NCBI RefSeq assembly: GCF_014843005.1
Contig: NZ_JACYXM010000001.1
Location: forward strand, 372,001 to 436,000
DNA from: Rhodanobacter sp. DHG33
GTDB lineage: Bacteria; Pseudomonadota; Gammaproteobacteria; Xanthomonadales; Rhodanobacteraceae
Length of the DNA: 64,000 bases
Reading direction: 5' to 3'
Each line of letters begins with the position of its first letter. Positions within the stretch are counted from its first letter, which is position 1. Of the stretch, positions 17,931-29,300 are shown piece after piece. Position numbers and translations under genes: made by a program. A model generated the notes under the pieces. It saw nothing but the letters and a program-made list of their open reading frames with translations. It did not search any database and had not been told where the DNA came from.

Positions 17931-20021
17931 ATGAAGCGCCTCGGTTATCTGGCGCAGCGCACCCGCGCCAGCGTGGCATTGCGCGGATGGCGCGGCACCC
18001 TGGCGCGCATGCGGCAGGAATTCCAGTCGCGTCCCGAGCACGACGACACGCTGGAACTGCTGCCGCTGGACGAAGCGTTCGCGCCGTTCGCGTTGCCCGT
18101 ATCGGACACGCCGTACGTCTCCATCGTGATCCCGATACACGGCAAGCTGGCGTATACCTTGGCCTGCCTGCGCTCGCTGGCGCGGCACGGTGCGCAGGCA
18201 CCGTTCGAAGTCATCGTGATGGACGACGCCTCGCCTGACGAAAGCGCCGAGACGCTGGCGCAGATCGGCGGCCTGCGCCTGCTGCGCAATACGGAGAACC
18301 TTGGCTTCGTGGGCAGCTGCAACGCCGGCGCGGCGGCGGCGCACGGCGAGTTCCTGGTGTTCCTCAACAACGACACCCAGGTGACGCCCGACTGGCTCGA
18401 CGCGCTGCTCGCCTGTTTCGCCGAGCGCACCGATTGCGGCATCGCCGGCAGCCGGCTGGTCTATCCGGATGGCCGTCTGCAGGAAGCCGGCGCCCTGGTG
18501 TTTTCCGACGGCAGCGGGTGGAACACCGGGCGCTTCGAGTCGCGCAACGCCGCGGCCTTCCGCTATCGCCGCGAAACCGACTACGTTTCCGGTGCGGCCC
18601 TGATGATCCGCCGCGAGGTATTCCAGCGCGTCGGCGGATTCGACATGCGCTATGCACCGGCCTACTACGAAGACACCGACCTCGCCTTCGCCGTGCGCCA
18701 ACTTAGCCTGCGTGTGTACTACGAACCGGCCAGCACGGTGATCCACTGCGAAGGCATCAGCGCCGGCACCGACACCGACAGCGGCATGAAGCGCTTCCAG
18801 TGCATCAACCAGGCGAAGTTCGCCGACAAATGGAAGGTCGAGCTCGACAGGCAGCCACCCTCCGGTACGCCACTGGAGCGTGCGATCCGCTGGCGTCGCC
18901 GCGGCCGCGTGCTGGTAGTGGATGCCATGACCCCGGATCCGAGCCGCGACTCCGGCTCGCTGCGCCTCACCGCGATCCTGCGCATACTCGACGAGCAAGG
19001 CTGGAGCGTGACCTTCTGCCCCGACGACGGCCGCGCCTCGGCCAGCGAAATCGCCGCGTTGGGCGCACTGGGTTGCGAAGTGCTGTGCAAACCGGAAACC
19101 GCCAACTTGCCCGATTGGCTGCGCCTTCACGGCAGCGAGCTGCATGCCGTGATGCTCTGCCGGCACACCGTGGCCGGCCAGTACGAGGCACTGGTGCGCC
19201 GCCATGCGCCGCAGGCGATCCTGCTGTTCGACACCGTCGATCTGCACTTCCTGCGCGAGCAGCGCGCCGCGGAATTGGCCGACAGCGACGCCATGCGGCA
19301 ACAGGCCGAAAGCTCGCGCCGCAGCGAATTGAAACTGATCGAACAGGCCGACATCAGCTTCGTGGTCAGCGCGCACGAACAGGCGCTGCTGAGACAGCTG
19401 TTGCCCGCGGCGCGCGTGGAGCTGCTTTCCAACATCCATGAAGTGCATGCCTGCCATCGTCCGCACGCGGAACGCCGCGACCTGGTCTTCATCGGCGGCT
19501 ACGGCCATCCGCCGAACAGCGACGCGATGCGCTGGATCGCCCACGAAATCCTGCCCCGGATACGGCGCTCCCTGCCCGACATGCAACTGCATGTGCTGGG
19601 CGACGTTCCCGATGCTGTACGCCACGAACTGGCCACGCCCGGCCTCGAGTTCCATGGCCGCGTACCCGACCTTGGCCCATGGCTGGAAAGTTGCCTCGCC
19701 TCGCTTGCCCCGCTGCGCTTCGGCGCCGGTGTGAAGGGCAAGGTGAATATGGCGATGAGCCATGGCGTACCGGTGATAGCCACGCTGCTTGCTGCCGAAG
19801 GAATGCAACTCATCGACGGGCGCGATGTGCTGCTGGCCGATGACGCGGAAGGCTTCGCCTCCACCGTCCTTCGCCTGTATGGCGATGAGGCGCTATGGTT
19901 CAGGCTGTCTGAACGCGGCCTTGCGAACGTCCGCGAACATTTCTCGTTCGATGCGGCAAGTGAAACGCTGCGTCGTGTGATGTCCGCCGGCATCGTCCCT
20001 ATGCACGCGCAGTCGCGATGA
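17931..20021 (+). CDS. two-domain glycosyltransferase (GT2 plus GT4-like)
   Basis: 696 residues. The N-terminal GT-A domain (about 60-290) has VSIVIPIHGK, the MDDAS acidic motif and the LNNDT metal-binding-type motif, typical of rhamnosyl- or hexosyl-transferases of O-antigen assembly. The C-terminal GT-B half (about 330-690) has FIGGYGHPPN, GRVPDL and GAGVKGK..MAMSHGVPVI, typical of GT4-like proteins. It has no signal peptide, so it acts in the cytoplasm. It starts 34 nt after the ETF-QO stop and ends about 100 nt before etfB. It most likely belongs with the nearby surface-polysaccharide genes; the sugar is not predictable. Confidence 0.85.
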   Translation: MKRLGYLAQRTRASVALRGWRGTLARMRQEFQSRPEHDDTLELLPLDEAFAPFALPVSDTPYVSIVIPIHGKLAYTLACLRSLARHGAQAPFEVIVMDDASPDESAETLAQIGGLRLLRNTENLGFVGSCNAGAAAAHGEFLVFLNNDTQVTPDWLDALLACFAERTDCGIAGSRLVYPDGRLQEAGALVFSDGSGWNTGRFESRNAAAFRYRRETDYVSGAALMIRREVFQRVGGFDMRYAPAYYEDTDLAFAVRQLSLRVYYEPASTVIHCEGISAGTDTDSGMKRFQCINQAKFADKWKVELDRQPPSGTPLERAIRWRRRGRVLVVDAMTPDPSRDSGSLRLTAILRILDEQGWSVTFCPDDGRASASEIAALGALGCEVLCKPETANLPDWLRLHGSELHAVMLCRHTVAGQYEALVRRHAPQAILLFDTVDLHFLREQRAAELADSDAMRQQAESSRRSELKLIEQADISFVVSAHEQALLRQLLPAARVELLSNIHEVHACHRPHAERRDLVFIGGYGHPPNSDAMRWIAHEILPRIRRSLPDMQLHVLGDVPDAVRHELATPGLEFHGRVPDLGPWLESCLASLAPLRFGAGVKGKVNMAMSHGVPVIATLLAAEGMQLIDGRDVLLADDAEGFASTVLRLYGDEALWFRLSERGLANVREHFSFDAASETLRRVMSAGIVPMHAQSR

Positions 20022-20067
20022 AATACCGCCCAGACCATACGCATCCGCATGGCTTGCCGGGACAGGT

Positions 20068-20073
20068 TACAAT
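20068..20073 (+). promoter_or_regulatory. candidate -10 element of etfB
   Basis: TACAAT (5 of 6 to TATAAT) in the gap between the glycosyltransferase and etfB suggests that etfBA has its own promoter. No good -35 is visible. Confidence 0.35.
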
Positions 20074-20127
20074 CGCAGATTGCACCGCTATTCCCCGCGC
20101 CTGAAGGCGCCTGGTAGAGGAACCCAC

Positions 20128-20874
20128 ATGAAGATTCTGGTCGGCTACAAGCGCGTCGTGGACTACAACGTGCGCATCCAGGTGAAGTCCGATGGCACAG
20201 GCGTGGTGACCGACGGTGTGAAGCTGTCCGCCAATCCCTTCGACGACATCGCGCTGGAAGAAGCCCTGCGCCTGCGCGAAAAAGGCATCGCCGAAGAAGT
20301 GGTGGTGGTGGGCATCGGCCCGGCCGACCTCACCGCGCACCTGCGCAATGGCTTGGCGATGGGCGCCAATCGCGCCATCCACGTCACCACCACGGACGCC
20401 GTACAGCCGCTCACCGCCGCGCGCGCCTTCCTCAAGCTGGTCGAGAAGGAACAGCCGGGGCTGGTGCTGCTGGGCAAGCAAGCCATCGACGACGACGCCA
20501 ACCAGACCGGCCAGATGCTGGCCGCGCTGTGGGATCGCCCGCAGGCCACCTTCGCCAGCAAAGTAGAGATCGCCGACGGCAAGGCCACCGTGACGCGTGA
20601 AGTGGACGCCGGCCTCGAAACCATCGAAGTGGAACTGCCCGCGGTCGTCACCAGCGACCTGCGCCTCAACGAACCGCGCTTCATCAAGCTGCCGGACATC
20701 ATGAAGGCCAAGAGCAAGCCCATCGACGTGGTGGAACTGGCTTCGCTCGGCGTGGACAGCGGCGACCATCTCAAGACCACCCACTACGCCGCGCCGGCCA
20801 AGCGCAGCAAGGGCGTGATGGTGAAGGACGCGGCCGAGCTGGTCGCGGCGCTGAAGCAGAAGGGACTTTTGTGA
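20128..20874 (+). CDS. etfB: electron transfer flavoprotein beta subunit
   Basis: 248 residues, standard length. It forms the AMP-binding subunit of the ETF heterodimer with EtfA. The family blocks MKILVGYKRVVDYNV, NPFDDIALEEALRL and LLGKQAIDDDANQTGQM are clear. etfA starts 80 nt downstream. In Xanthomonas etfA/etfB form one border of the lps locus, and the same arrangement is seen here. Confidence 0.97.
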   Translation: MKILVGYKRVVDYNVRIQVKSDGTGVVTDGVKLSANPFDDIALEEALRLREKGIAEEVVVVGIGPADLTAHLRNGLAMGANRAIHVTTTDAVQPLTAARAFLKLVEKEQPGLVLLGKQAIDDDANQTGQMLAALWDRPQATFASKVEIADGKATVTREVDAGLETIEVELPAVVTSDLRLNEPRFIKLPDIMKAKSKPIDVVELASLGVDSGDHLKTTHYAAPAKRSKGVMVKDAAELVAALKQKGLL

Positions 20875-20954
20875 TCGTTTCTGATCGAACCACGGCCGCC
20901 TGCGGCCGGACATCCAAATAAAACCCTCTGCACCAAGTTTTGAGGAAACATGAC

Positions 20955-21899
20955 ATGAGCAAGATCCTCGTCATCGCCGAACATCTGGACGGCAAGCTGA
21001 ACTCTTCCACCGCCCGCGCCGTGAGCGCCGCCGTTGCGGTGAAACCTGACGCCGTCGACGTGCTGGTGCTGGCCGACAATGTCGCCACCCTCGCCGCCGA
21101 AGCCGCCAAGATCGACGGCGTGAGCCGCGTGCTCACCGTGGAGCGCGCCGAAAACGCGCACCCGCTCGCCGCCGTGCTGGCTCCGCAGATCGCCAAGGCC
21201 GCTGCGGACTACAGCCATGTGTTCGCGCCCTCCACCACCTTCGGCAAGGACGTGACGCCGCGCGTCGCCGCGTTGCTTGGCGTGGCCCAGGTCAGCGACG
21301 TGATGAGCGTGGAAAGCGCGCACACCTTCAAGCGCCCGATTTACGCCGGCAACGCCATCGTTACCGTCGAAGCCGAGCCCTCGCATACCGTGGTCGCCAC
21401 CGTGCGCACCGCGTCGTGGCCGGCAGCCTCGGCCGGCGCAAACAGCGCACCGGTTGAAGCGCTTGCGCTCGATGTGACGTTGCCCAGCCACACCCGCTAC
21501 GTCGGTCTGCAGTCGGGCAAGAGCGACCGCCCTGACCTGCAGAGCGCCAGCAAGGTGGTTTCCGGCGGCCGCGGCGTGGGCTCGAAGGAAAACTTCGACA
21601 TCATCTTCAAGCTTGCCGACAAGCTCGGCGCCGCAGTGGGCGCCTCGCGCGCCGCGGTGGATGCCGGCTATGTGCCCAGCGACCTGCAGGTAGGCCAGAC
21701 CGGCAAGATCATCGCCCCCGAGCTGTACATGGCCATCGGCATCTCCGGTGCCATCCAGCATCTCACCGGCATCAAGGATGCGGGCACCATCGTCGCCATC
21801 AACAAGGATGGCGAGGCGCCGATCTTTGAGATTGCGGACTTTGGTCTGGTGGGCGACCTGTTCAAGATCATCCCGGAGCTGGAACAGGCGCTGGGCTGA
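20955..21899 (+). CDS. etfA: electron transfer flavoprotein alpha subunit
   Basis: 314 residues. The FAD-binding C-terminal domain carries [19 protein letters not shown] followed by [16 protein letters not shown], the family signature. GAGGAAACATGAC precedes the ATG. It converges with the LTA-synthase-like gene only 39 nt away, with no strong terminator visible. It marks the conserved left border of the lps cassette. Confidence 0.97.
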   Translation: MSKILVIAEHLDGKLNSSTARAVSAAVAVKPDAVDVLVLADNVATLAAEAAKIDGVSRVLTVERAENAHPLAAVLAPQIAKAAADYSHVFAPSTTFGKDVTPRVAALLGVAQVSDVMSVESAHTFKRPIYAGNAIVTVEAEPSHTVVATVRTASWPAASAGANSAPVEALALDVTLPSHTRYVGLQSGKSDRPDLQSASKVVSGGRGVGSKENFDIIFKLADKLGAAVGASRAAVDAGYVPSDLQVGQTGKIIAPELYMAIGISGAIQHLTGIKDAGTIVAINKDGEAPIFEIADFGLVGDLFKIIPELEQALG

Positions 21900-21938
21900 A
21901 ACCAGCGGCCAGACCGCCATTCGCCAAACCTGCCGCCA

Positions 21939-24206
21939 TCAAGGCCAGGCGGACTTGGTTTCCCCAGCCTGGGCATGCGCCAAGGTGCGCGAAGGCAACA
22001 TGGCAGTCGCGGGGGGTGTGGACGGCCCTGGGCTGTCGCACTCGGCCGCATAGCAAAGCAATTGAGCGATGCGCACATGCACGCCATCGCAAGTCTGGCT
22101 GGACGCCCCCTCGGCGCGGAGAACCAGCCTGCGCGTGCCACGCAGATCGAGCGTAGCCAACCGCAAGGCACTCGCCTGCAGTGATGTCCGGTAAAGCACG
22201 CGACCATCACCGGATACGGTGAAGCGCAGTGGATCAGTAGCCGTGGCCAGGCATCCAGGGGCCAGATAGGGGCGCAGGCTGATCGAGGCCACCCCCAAGC
22301 CGACATCGAAATCGAATTGTGCCGGCTGCCCTGGCACCGCGCGCATGAACAGATCCCTGTCCCCCGTGATGCCCGTAGCCTGCCTGTTGTCCGGCGCAGC
22401 AAGCTGACGCACGACGCCAGCCAGATGATCGTGACCGATGAAGATCGTGCCCGCATTGATGCCGCGTGGAGGTACGGGTTTCGCCACATTTGCGGCAGCG
22501 ATGTTTGCGTATTCGTCCAGCACACGCCGCTTGTCGGCGGCTGACACCGTGGCGTCGACGGCAACCGCTCCGGCTAGGTAGTTGGCCAGCTCATGCCCCT
22601 TCAGCGGCAACCCGGCGGCATGCAGCAGCCACCCTTGCAACAGATAAGCCGAGGTGGTGGGCGGTGGCTCGGGAATCGGAAAATTGGCCCAGACCCTGTA
22701 TGGCGGATTGTGCTCCTGAGCCGGCTTGCCGTCCTTGAAACCCAGCTTCCGGTACACATCCGCCAGACCGGGCAGGTGATCGCCATAAATCAGCACGATG
22801 GTGGGACGACCGCTGGCCCGCAACGCATCAAGTAAGTACGCATAGGCCTGATCCGCAGCGATCGCATGCTGCACGTAGTCCGCGAGCTCACTACGTGCTT
22901 TGCCGTGCAGCTCGACAGGTAGGCCCAGGGCACTTTCGTCCGCAGGCGGGGACTCCCCCCAGGGACCGTGATTCTCGATACTGATTGCATCGACGAACGC
23001 CGGACGGTTCGAGGCATCGAGTTCGGCCAGGACCGCATTCGTCATCGCCATGTCGCTGACGTAATAGATGCGGTCCGAGTAGTCCTGGGGCTTCAGAAAA
23101 CTGCCGATGTCCTGGAACGTGGCGAAGCCCATTTCAGGTATGACCGTGGCCCGGCTCCAGAATCCACGCTGGTTGGGGTGTATCAGGGTTGTGGCGTAGC
23201 CCTGGTCAGCCAGCACGCGCGGCAGGGCATCGATCGAATGCCGTCCCATCAATTCGAAATACGCGAACATCGACCCCGGATAGAACGAAGTCGGCGTACC
23301 GGTCAGCACCTCGAACTCGGTCTGCAAGGTCCGGCCACCAAACACCGGAACGTGCAGATTGCTAGGTGCGTCAGGCTTTTCCTGGGCGATACGCCGCAAT
23401 ACGGGCGTATCGGAAAAACCGCGCAGCATGGATGGCTCGAACAAGGACTCGCTTTGTACGATCACGATGTCCGGTCGCCGGTCATGTACGTCAGCAGCGG
23501 CTTTTTGCATCGCGTTCTGCACCAGCGGCTCGCGCCAGAACGCCTGCTCAGTTGCCGGATCGGCGAAACGGGAGACATTGTGGGCGGCCATCCGGCCAAG
23601 CACGATGTTGCCGGCCACCCCCACGCTTTTTTCTCCGGTCTGCTGGTTCCAGATGCTCCAAGCCAAGCCCGGCACGTTGGCCTGAATGTGCACGCGACCG
23701 ATCAACACCAGCAAAGCGGCGGCCAAGACAATGCAACCCACACGGAAGCGTACCCCGACAGGGCGGCTGCGCCGGAACCACCACGCCGCCAGACCAGCGA
23801 AGAACAATACGACAGCGATGCCCACTGCCTCCCTGGCATCCGGGCGGATGAACCCGAGAATCAAGCGGGGCTCGCGCAAAAGGCCGGGAATTACCGCGAA
23901 ATCCGCGTATACCACTCCCGTGTTTAGATAGATCAGTTTCACATGGTCGGCATAGCGCAATACGCCAAGCAACATCACTTCACAACCAAGCGCCACCCAC
24001 CACCTGCCGCTGAATCCCCATGCCAGCAGCATCAGGATCAGCGGCAAAGCCGCATTCACGGCTTGCGCAGCGATTGGGCTGCGGAAGCCCAGGGCGGGAT
24101 CGAGCACGGTGGGAAGCAGAATGGCCAGCAGCAGTGGAAAGGCCAATTCCAACCATAACCGTCGCCAACGGGATCCGTCAGTAGGCAATTCCTGCCGAGC
24201 CGGCAT
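21939..24206 (-). CDS. LTA-synthase-like phosphoglycerol transferase (sulfatase fold)
   Basis: About 755 residues. Four to five N-terminal membrane segments (to about residue 180) are followed by a periplasmic alkaline-phosphatase/sulfatase-fold domain. Motifs: [22 protein letters not shown] (the Thr is the predicted nucleophile), SIENHGPW and [13 protein letters not shown]-terminal extension of about 150 residues is not part of the core family. Such enzymes add phosphoglycerol or phosphoethanolamine to periplasmic or lipid-linked glycans. As the last gene of the cassette it may decorate the O-chain. The start is chosen at the second ATG (AAGGGGAG just before it); the ATG at 24242 would enlarge the overlap with the upstream gene. 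Confidence 0.82.
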   Translation of the reverse strand: MPARQELPTDGSRWRRLWLELAFPLLLAILLPTVLDPALGFRSPIAAQAVNAALPLILMLLAWGFSGRWWVALGCEVMLLGVLRYADHVKLIYLNTGVVYADFAVIPGLLREPRLILGFIRPDAREAVGIAVVLFFAGLAAWWFRRSRPVGVRFRVGCIVLAAALLVLIGRVHIQANVPGLAWSIWNQQTGEKSVGVAGNIVLGRMAAHNVSRFADPATEQAFWREPLVQNAMQKAAADVHDRRPDIVIVQSESLFEPSMLRGFSDTPVLRRIAQEKPDAPSNLHVPVFGGRTLQTEFEVLTGTPTSFYPGSMFAYFELMGRHSIDALPRVLADQGYATTLIHPNQRGFWSRATVIPEMGFATFQDIGSFLKPQDYSDRIYYVSDMAMTNAVLAELDASNRPAFVDAISIENHGPWGESPPADESALGLPVELHGKARSELADYVQHAIAADQAYAYLLDALRASGRPTIVLIYGDHLPGLADVYRKLGFKDGKPAQEHNPPYRVWANFPIPEPPPTTSAYLLQGWLLHAAGLPLKGHELANYLAGAVAVDATVSAADKRRVLDEYANIAAANVAKPVPPRGINAGTIFIGHDHLAGVVRQLAAPDNRQATGITGDRDLFMRAVPGQPAQFDFDVGLGVASISLRPYLAPGCLATATDPLRFTVSGDGRVLYRTSLQASALRLATLDLRGTRRLVLRAEGASSQTCDGVHVRIAQLLCYAAECDSPGPSTPPATAMLPSRTLAHAQAGETKSAWP

Positions 24207-25638
24207 TTCTCCCCTTCGTTTGATCAGATGGATTCGATCCATGCCCAGGTGCGGCCGCTGCGCTGAAATCGAAGATCGATCTCATCACGCTGGGCATTCC
24301 CGATGCGCCGCCGATGTTGAGGCTGATCGTTTTGTCGTAGGTATTCTGATAGGTGAAGAACATTAGGCCCGCAGTATAGGAAGACCGATGTGCCGTGAAG
24401 AATTTCTCGGCACGGTGCACTTCATCCAGCACCCTCGCCTCGACGAGCAACGACGGCTGCTTCTGTTTGGGGCTGCCATCGGAATAGAACTCCAAGACAC
24501 CGTTATTGCTCGATTCGGAAATCATAAGCAACTGAAGCGGGCGCCCCTGCGGAAGATCGCGCTGCAGCATTGTCGTAGTCGCCTGCATCCGGCATTCATA
24601 GATGGCGTCAAGCAACGCACGATCGGCATCCTGTGTGCCAGGCTGCATGGACCTATGATCGAAGAATGACAATTTCGAATGTATCTGCGTCATCGTCTGA
24701 TTCGCAAAGCGATCGCAACCTGCGCCGGGATAGTGAGCAGCGAACCAAGACAGAGTGTCCTGATGAAGCCCGTCGAGGAGCATGGTCGACAAATAGAAAT
24801 CGAAGCCGACGACATCAAACCCTTTCGGAATGCCGCCGCCGGTATACATGTTCCCGGCGGAATCATAGGTGGAGAGACGCGAAGTCCTCATCGTCTCGAC
24901 CCACTGCGCCGGAGCTTGGCCGGTACGGTAGTAATCGTCGATGCGCTTCGCATATTCACCGGCCTGGCGATCGATCATCGTCGCGAAGTCAGAGTCGAAC
25001 ATGCCACTCGCGAAAATGACACCGAGCTTGACTGACTTCAACCCACGCACATCGAGCTCATGCCGGGCGACGACGCCGACTCGTTCCATTTCGGACTTCG
25101 GGATGCCGTTCAGATATGGCTCGTCGGCCAGGAAAACGATCCCAACGTTGGGCGCATAACGCTTGAGTACATCGAAATACGGAGCCAGTAGCGTCTTGAG
25201 TTGATCGTTCACCGGAAACTGGCGCAACTTTGTCTGCGAAAGCGGAGCAAATGCCTTTGTACGCAGCACGCCAGCCAGATCCCGGTAGGTCGTCTTGATG
25301 ATGGACTTGTCAGATGGCCTGGCGATGACCGGGCCGAAATCCACGTTGACCTTGAATGGCGTCCCCTTGGCCATCCGGAGATTTGCGGCAAGTTCATCCG
25401 GGCTGTGCACATTCACCATGCCGAACTGGGTCTTGCTGACGAGTTCGGCGTGTGAACCTTCCGGTGTAAAGAATCCCACACCCGGTTGCGCAGAAGTTAC
25501 CGTCCTCGAATACGCGCCCCCGAGACCAGGCAGGCAGGCCGAGGCAACAAACAGTACGGCAGTCAATCCTTTGGCAAGGGCGCCCCCAAAATTTGGAGCC
25601 CTGCGAATATCGCCTTTAACTTTCACGACCGCACCCAT
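24178..25638 (-). CDS. exported protein of unknown function
   Basis: About 486 residues. An N-terminal hydrophobic segment after basic residues (LAKGLTAVLFVASACLPGLG) looks like a signal peptide or anchor. The body is mixed alpha/beta with FLADEPYLNG and GFDVVGFDFYLS, which recall TIM-barrel glycoside hydrolases where such acidic residues are catalytic. I cannot name a family. The 3' end overlaps the start of the LTA-synthase-like gene by about 29 nt, so the two are translationally linked. The start is uncertain (a TTG lies 5 codons upstream). The position in the lps cassette suggests work on an exported glycan. Confidence 0.7.
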   Translation of the reverse strand: MGAVVKVKGDIRRAPNFGGALAKGLTAVLFVASACLPGLGGAYSRTVTSAQPGVGFFTPEGSHAELVSKTQFGMVNVHSPDELAANLRMAKGTPFKVNVDFGPVIARPSDKSIIKTTYRDLAGVLRTKAFAPLSQTKLRQFPVNDQLKTLLAPYFDVLKRYAPNVGIVFLADEPYLNGIPKSEMERVGVVARHELDVRGLKSVKLGVIFASGMFDSDFATMIDRQAGEYAKRIDDYYRTGQAPAQWVETMRTSRLSTYDSAGNMYTGGGIPKGFDVVGFDFYLSTMLLDGLHQDTLSWFAAHYPGAGCDRFANQTMTQIHSKLSFFDHRSMQPGTQDADRALLDAIYECRMQATTTMLQRDLPQGRPLQLLMISESSNNGVLEFYSDGSPKQKQPSLLVEARVLDEVHRAEKFFTAHRSSYTAGLMFFTYQNTYDKTISLNIGGASGMPSVMRSIFDFSAAAAPGHGSNPSDQTKGRNAGSAGIAY

Positions 25639-25805
25639 CGTCAAATTGCACAATTCAGACCCTTACCGCTCTCGCGACTGCGCCATCAACCATTTTCATC
25701 ACCAAGTACCGCCCACCAACAGGATGCATGCATAGAAACCGCCTTAACATCGCATATCGGTGTAGCATGGATTCGAATGAGTGCACAATCGCGCATCCGT
25801 TTAGA

Positions 25806-26225
25806 TCAATTATTACAAGGCAATGCCGCCTCTGTGTAACTTGCGAGCACGCCTCCTGTATCGGCGTCGTACAAATGGAAGGTCACGCCAGGCACAACCC
25901 AGTCGCCAGCTTTCGCCGACCCGCCAAACCCACCAGTCGCGAACAATTTTTCATCGGAACTACCGGGTGTACTAACTGTCACCTTGGTATTTTTAATCGC
26001 GACGTCAATCCGTTGCCACGTAACCTCGGGATTGACATGCGCGCCTGCATTGCAGGTACTCACCCCACTTGGCGTCACGGTGAGCGTAGCCCGTGCCCCC
26101 TTTTGAACAGATGCCCCGCCGCTATCTGACGCAGACGCCTGCCGCCCCGACTGCTGCGAACCACCACACCCCGCGACTGAAAACGAGACAATTGTCATTA
26201 CGGCAATCAAAGCTTGTCTTTTCAT
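25806..26225 (-). CDS. small lipoprotein of unknown function
   Basis: 139 residues with a clear lipobox (SVAGC, Cys near residue 20) after a basic start and hydrophobic core, so it is predicted to be a lipid-anchored envelope protein. A Ser/Gly/Gln-rich linker follows, then a small beta-rich domain with two cysteines (STCNAG and LPCNN at the very end) that could form a disulfide. GGAAGGACC precedes the ATG. No family recognised. It lies between the large transferase and the unknown exported protein; local base composition is AT-richer than the flanking housekeeping genes. Confidence 0.72.
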   Translation of the reverse strand: MKRQALIAVMTIVSFSVAGCGGSQQSGRQASASDSGGASVQKGARATLTVTPSGVSTCNAGAHVNPEVTWQRIDVAIKNTKVTVSTPGSSDEKLFATGGFGGSAKAGDWVVPGVTFHLYDADTGGVLASYTEAALPCNN

Positions 26226-26311
26226 GGTCCTTCCTCGATTTAAGTCACAGAACGAGTCCATGCGTAACATAGAAACATTCACGCCCTGCATTCACTAGCA
26301 CTATCGGGTGA

Positions 26312-29300
26312 TCACTTTGCTTGGCGTTTGCGCCATCGATTATGCTTGGCATACCAAGCATCAACCTTTTCACGCATCAGCGCTTCGCTTTTGGAAATAA
26401 GCGCCGAATAGATAGTGTTCTGCCCACCCCAGAGCGTGGAATGTAGATCCTCCTTGTGTCCAACCATGAAAGGGGACGTCGTCATCACACGAAGCCGGCT
26501 ATGCCGCTCCAGATAGCGGTCAATGGTGTTGGTCGTGACGTCCCGATTACGTTCGTCCCAACCATCGATCAAGTCGTAACATGACGCGTTGTAGACATTG
26601 AAGACCATGCTTATCAGGCGATCGATCAATATCAGCTCCCTCTCGCCGACACGCTCCGCGGCAATCACGCGCGTATCCTCATGTAGATCGGCGAGTACAC
26701 CGGAAAAAACATCCCAGCGTAACGGGTCTTTCGACAGGATTTCCCACACCTGCGCCCATATCCTTTCGAAACCTTCTGGAAACTCCACATCGTCTTCGCA
26801 TATGACCATCGAGGGCGCGCCACATTGACGCGCCAGGCGCAGGATGTATTTGTAACTCATGGCTGCGCCCAGCCAACCCTTTTCGTGACGCAGCCCCGGA
26901 AAGCGCTGGAAGCCGTAACGGTTATCGCGATCGAAACTTGCTGAGCGATCCACGTATTCGGGCAGGTTGAGACATAACCGCTCGCATTCCAATGGGTACG
27001 CCGAGCCCACCAACTGCCAGAAATCCTCGAAGCCAATGTTGTCAGTGGCCAGCAGGAACCGGTAGAAGAAGTAGTCGAACCGGTTGAACATCAACGCCAT
27101 GCGAGCTGCGTTCCCTGCCAACTTCTCCTGCCGCAGGTCCTCATGCTCAAGCCAGTACCGCACGCGATTCGCCATGCCGACGAAATCGCCTTCGTCAACA
27201 AAATCCACCAGCGGCAGTAATTCCTCGTGCCGCGGCATGTCTGAAGCCCCCTCCGACACCACCAGCCGCCCCAGCGACAGGCACTCCCACAAGCGCGTCG
27301 ATTCCAGCAGCGCACCCGGGTAGTAATGGATGTTCACGATGACCTTGGCCTTGCGCAGCTCGTTGAGCATGTCCTGGCCAAAAAGGTTGCTGACTACCTT
27401 GACCTTGCACACCTTCTCCAGCTCATGGATACAGGCACGACGTCTCTCATTGTTGATGTCGCCATAGAAAAGTACGTCGTAACACTCATCTACCAGCGGC
27501 AGCTCACGCCCATAATCCGGCAGATAGCTGATCGGCAAATAGTAGAACTGCTTCGAATAGAGGCCCATCGATACCAGTTTTGCGATGTTCTCGATCGAGT
27601 AATCGAAAACGGCATACGAGTTTTCCAGGCGATTGACGTATTCCTTGGTGAACCAGCGCGAGCTGACCGACTGCTCCATCTGGAAGGAAACATACAACCC
27701 AGGCATGCTGTCGAACATCTGTGGGCAAATCACGAAGTGAGGAACGTTCGCATACCCACCGACCGGCCGCTCATGGATGATGCTGCTGGCGATGCCCACG
27801 CGTTCGAGCGCATGCGCAATGGCCTCGGCCACAAAGCGGCAATGCAGGGTGCTCAGGATCACCACGGGCACGTCGCCCGCAATGCGCAGGTTGAATACGC
27901 AAGCGAGCAAACCACCGCCCGGGGTTGGCGAGGGACCGCCTCGGCGCATGAAACGTAGCATCTGGCGCAATGCACCCCATGGACCGAGCTGCTTGGCCAA
28001 TACCCAATAGCGGCTACGCGCCTGACCATCCGATAGCACCCGCCACGCGGAAGACGCCGCGCGGCGCATCCCGCGTGCGGCACGGCGCGCCGATGTACTC
28101 GTCATACGCAACAACGCCGTGGATCGCCAGGAATGGGAGGACAACATCTGCCTGATTTGCTCGTCCCGCTCGGCGATCAGCGCGTTCAATTGACCGATAT
28201 GCGATTCCAGGTCGCCCGTTCGCGCATTGGCAACCTGGCGCTGCTCCTCCACGGATTGAATCCGGGCACCGAGCTGTTCGATCTCGCGGTTTTTGTAGTC
28301 GACGAGCAGGCTGCTCGCCTCCAGCGCCATTTTCATGGATTGCCGAAGCTCATCTTGTTGGCGCGCAGCATCGGCCAATCGTTGTTCGGCCCCCTGCCAT
28401 CGGGCTTCTGCCTCTGTCAACCGGTGTTGTGCCGTCTCCCCTTCTCCCTGCAGACGCTCGACCTCGGCCTGATAAGCCATCTTGGCCCGTTCCGTTTCGA
28501 CCAGTTGTCCCATTACCCGCTCCGTGAGTGATGCTGGTTGCAAATCCGCAATGATCGGTTCTGCGAACGCAAAGCGCGCCAGCGCCTCCTGCAATGTCGT
28601 TTCAAGGCCGCCCCAGTCATGGGCATCGCATACCAAAGTCCGTGCCTCACCATGGACTTCGAGCAGCATGTTGCGCCATGCTACGGGCAGCAAATCCCGG
28701 GCTACCGTTGCATGTTGATGCTGCAGATCATTCTGCAAATGGGCCCCAACCTCCGCTGCACACTCCGACGACAGCTTGGGCCATGCCACCCCTAGATTGG
28801 CGGCAATGCGATCCATGCACGACTTCCAGTTCCCCAGAAGCTCGTCATAATCGATGGCGCACCGGCGCAGGCCATGCGCTGCATGCACGGGCTCGGCCAG
28901 ATGCCGCAGCCACAACAACGACCCTGTCGCCGCCGACAGCCCATTGCGCCGCATCAGCGAACCGACGACCTCTCCCGGATCGCGCAAGGCAAAGATCAGC
29001 TTGGGCTCGATACGCAAGGAAGCAAGGGCGCGAAGCCAGAGAGGCAGCAATCGGCAAAGACGCGGATCTTTGACCGCCCAAAGTCCGGACGCGCCGAACT
29101 CCACCTCCAGGAGTGCAACAAGCTCATCAAGAAAGCCACCGGCAATTGCCATCTCAAGCCAGTCACCACGCAGCTCGCGCGGGTCGTCCCAACTCGAATC
29201 CAGCACGGCAAGCAATCGCTCGTGGAAATCCACTATTCGCCGGTTCTCCCAGAAGCCAGCCTGGTTGTCAGCTGCTGCATCCAGCAAATCTCCTCCAAGG

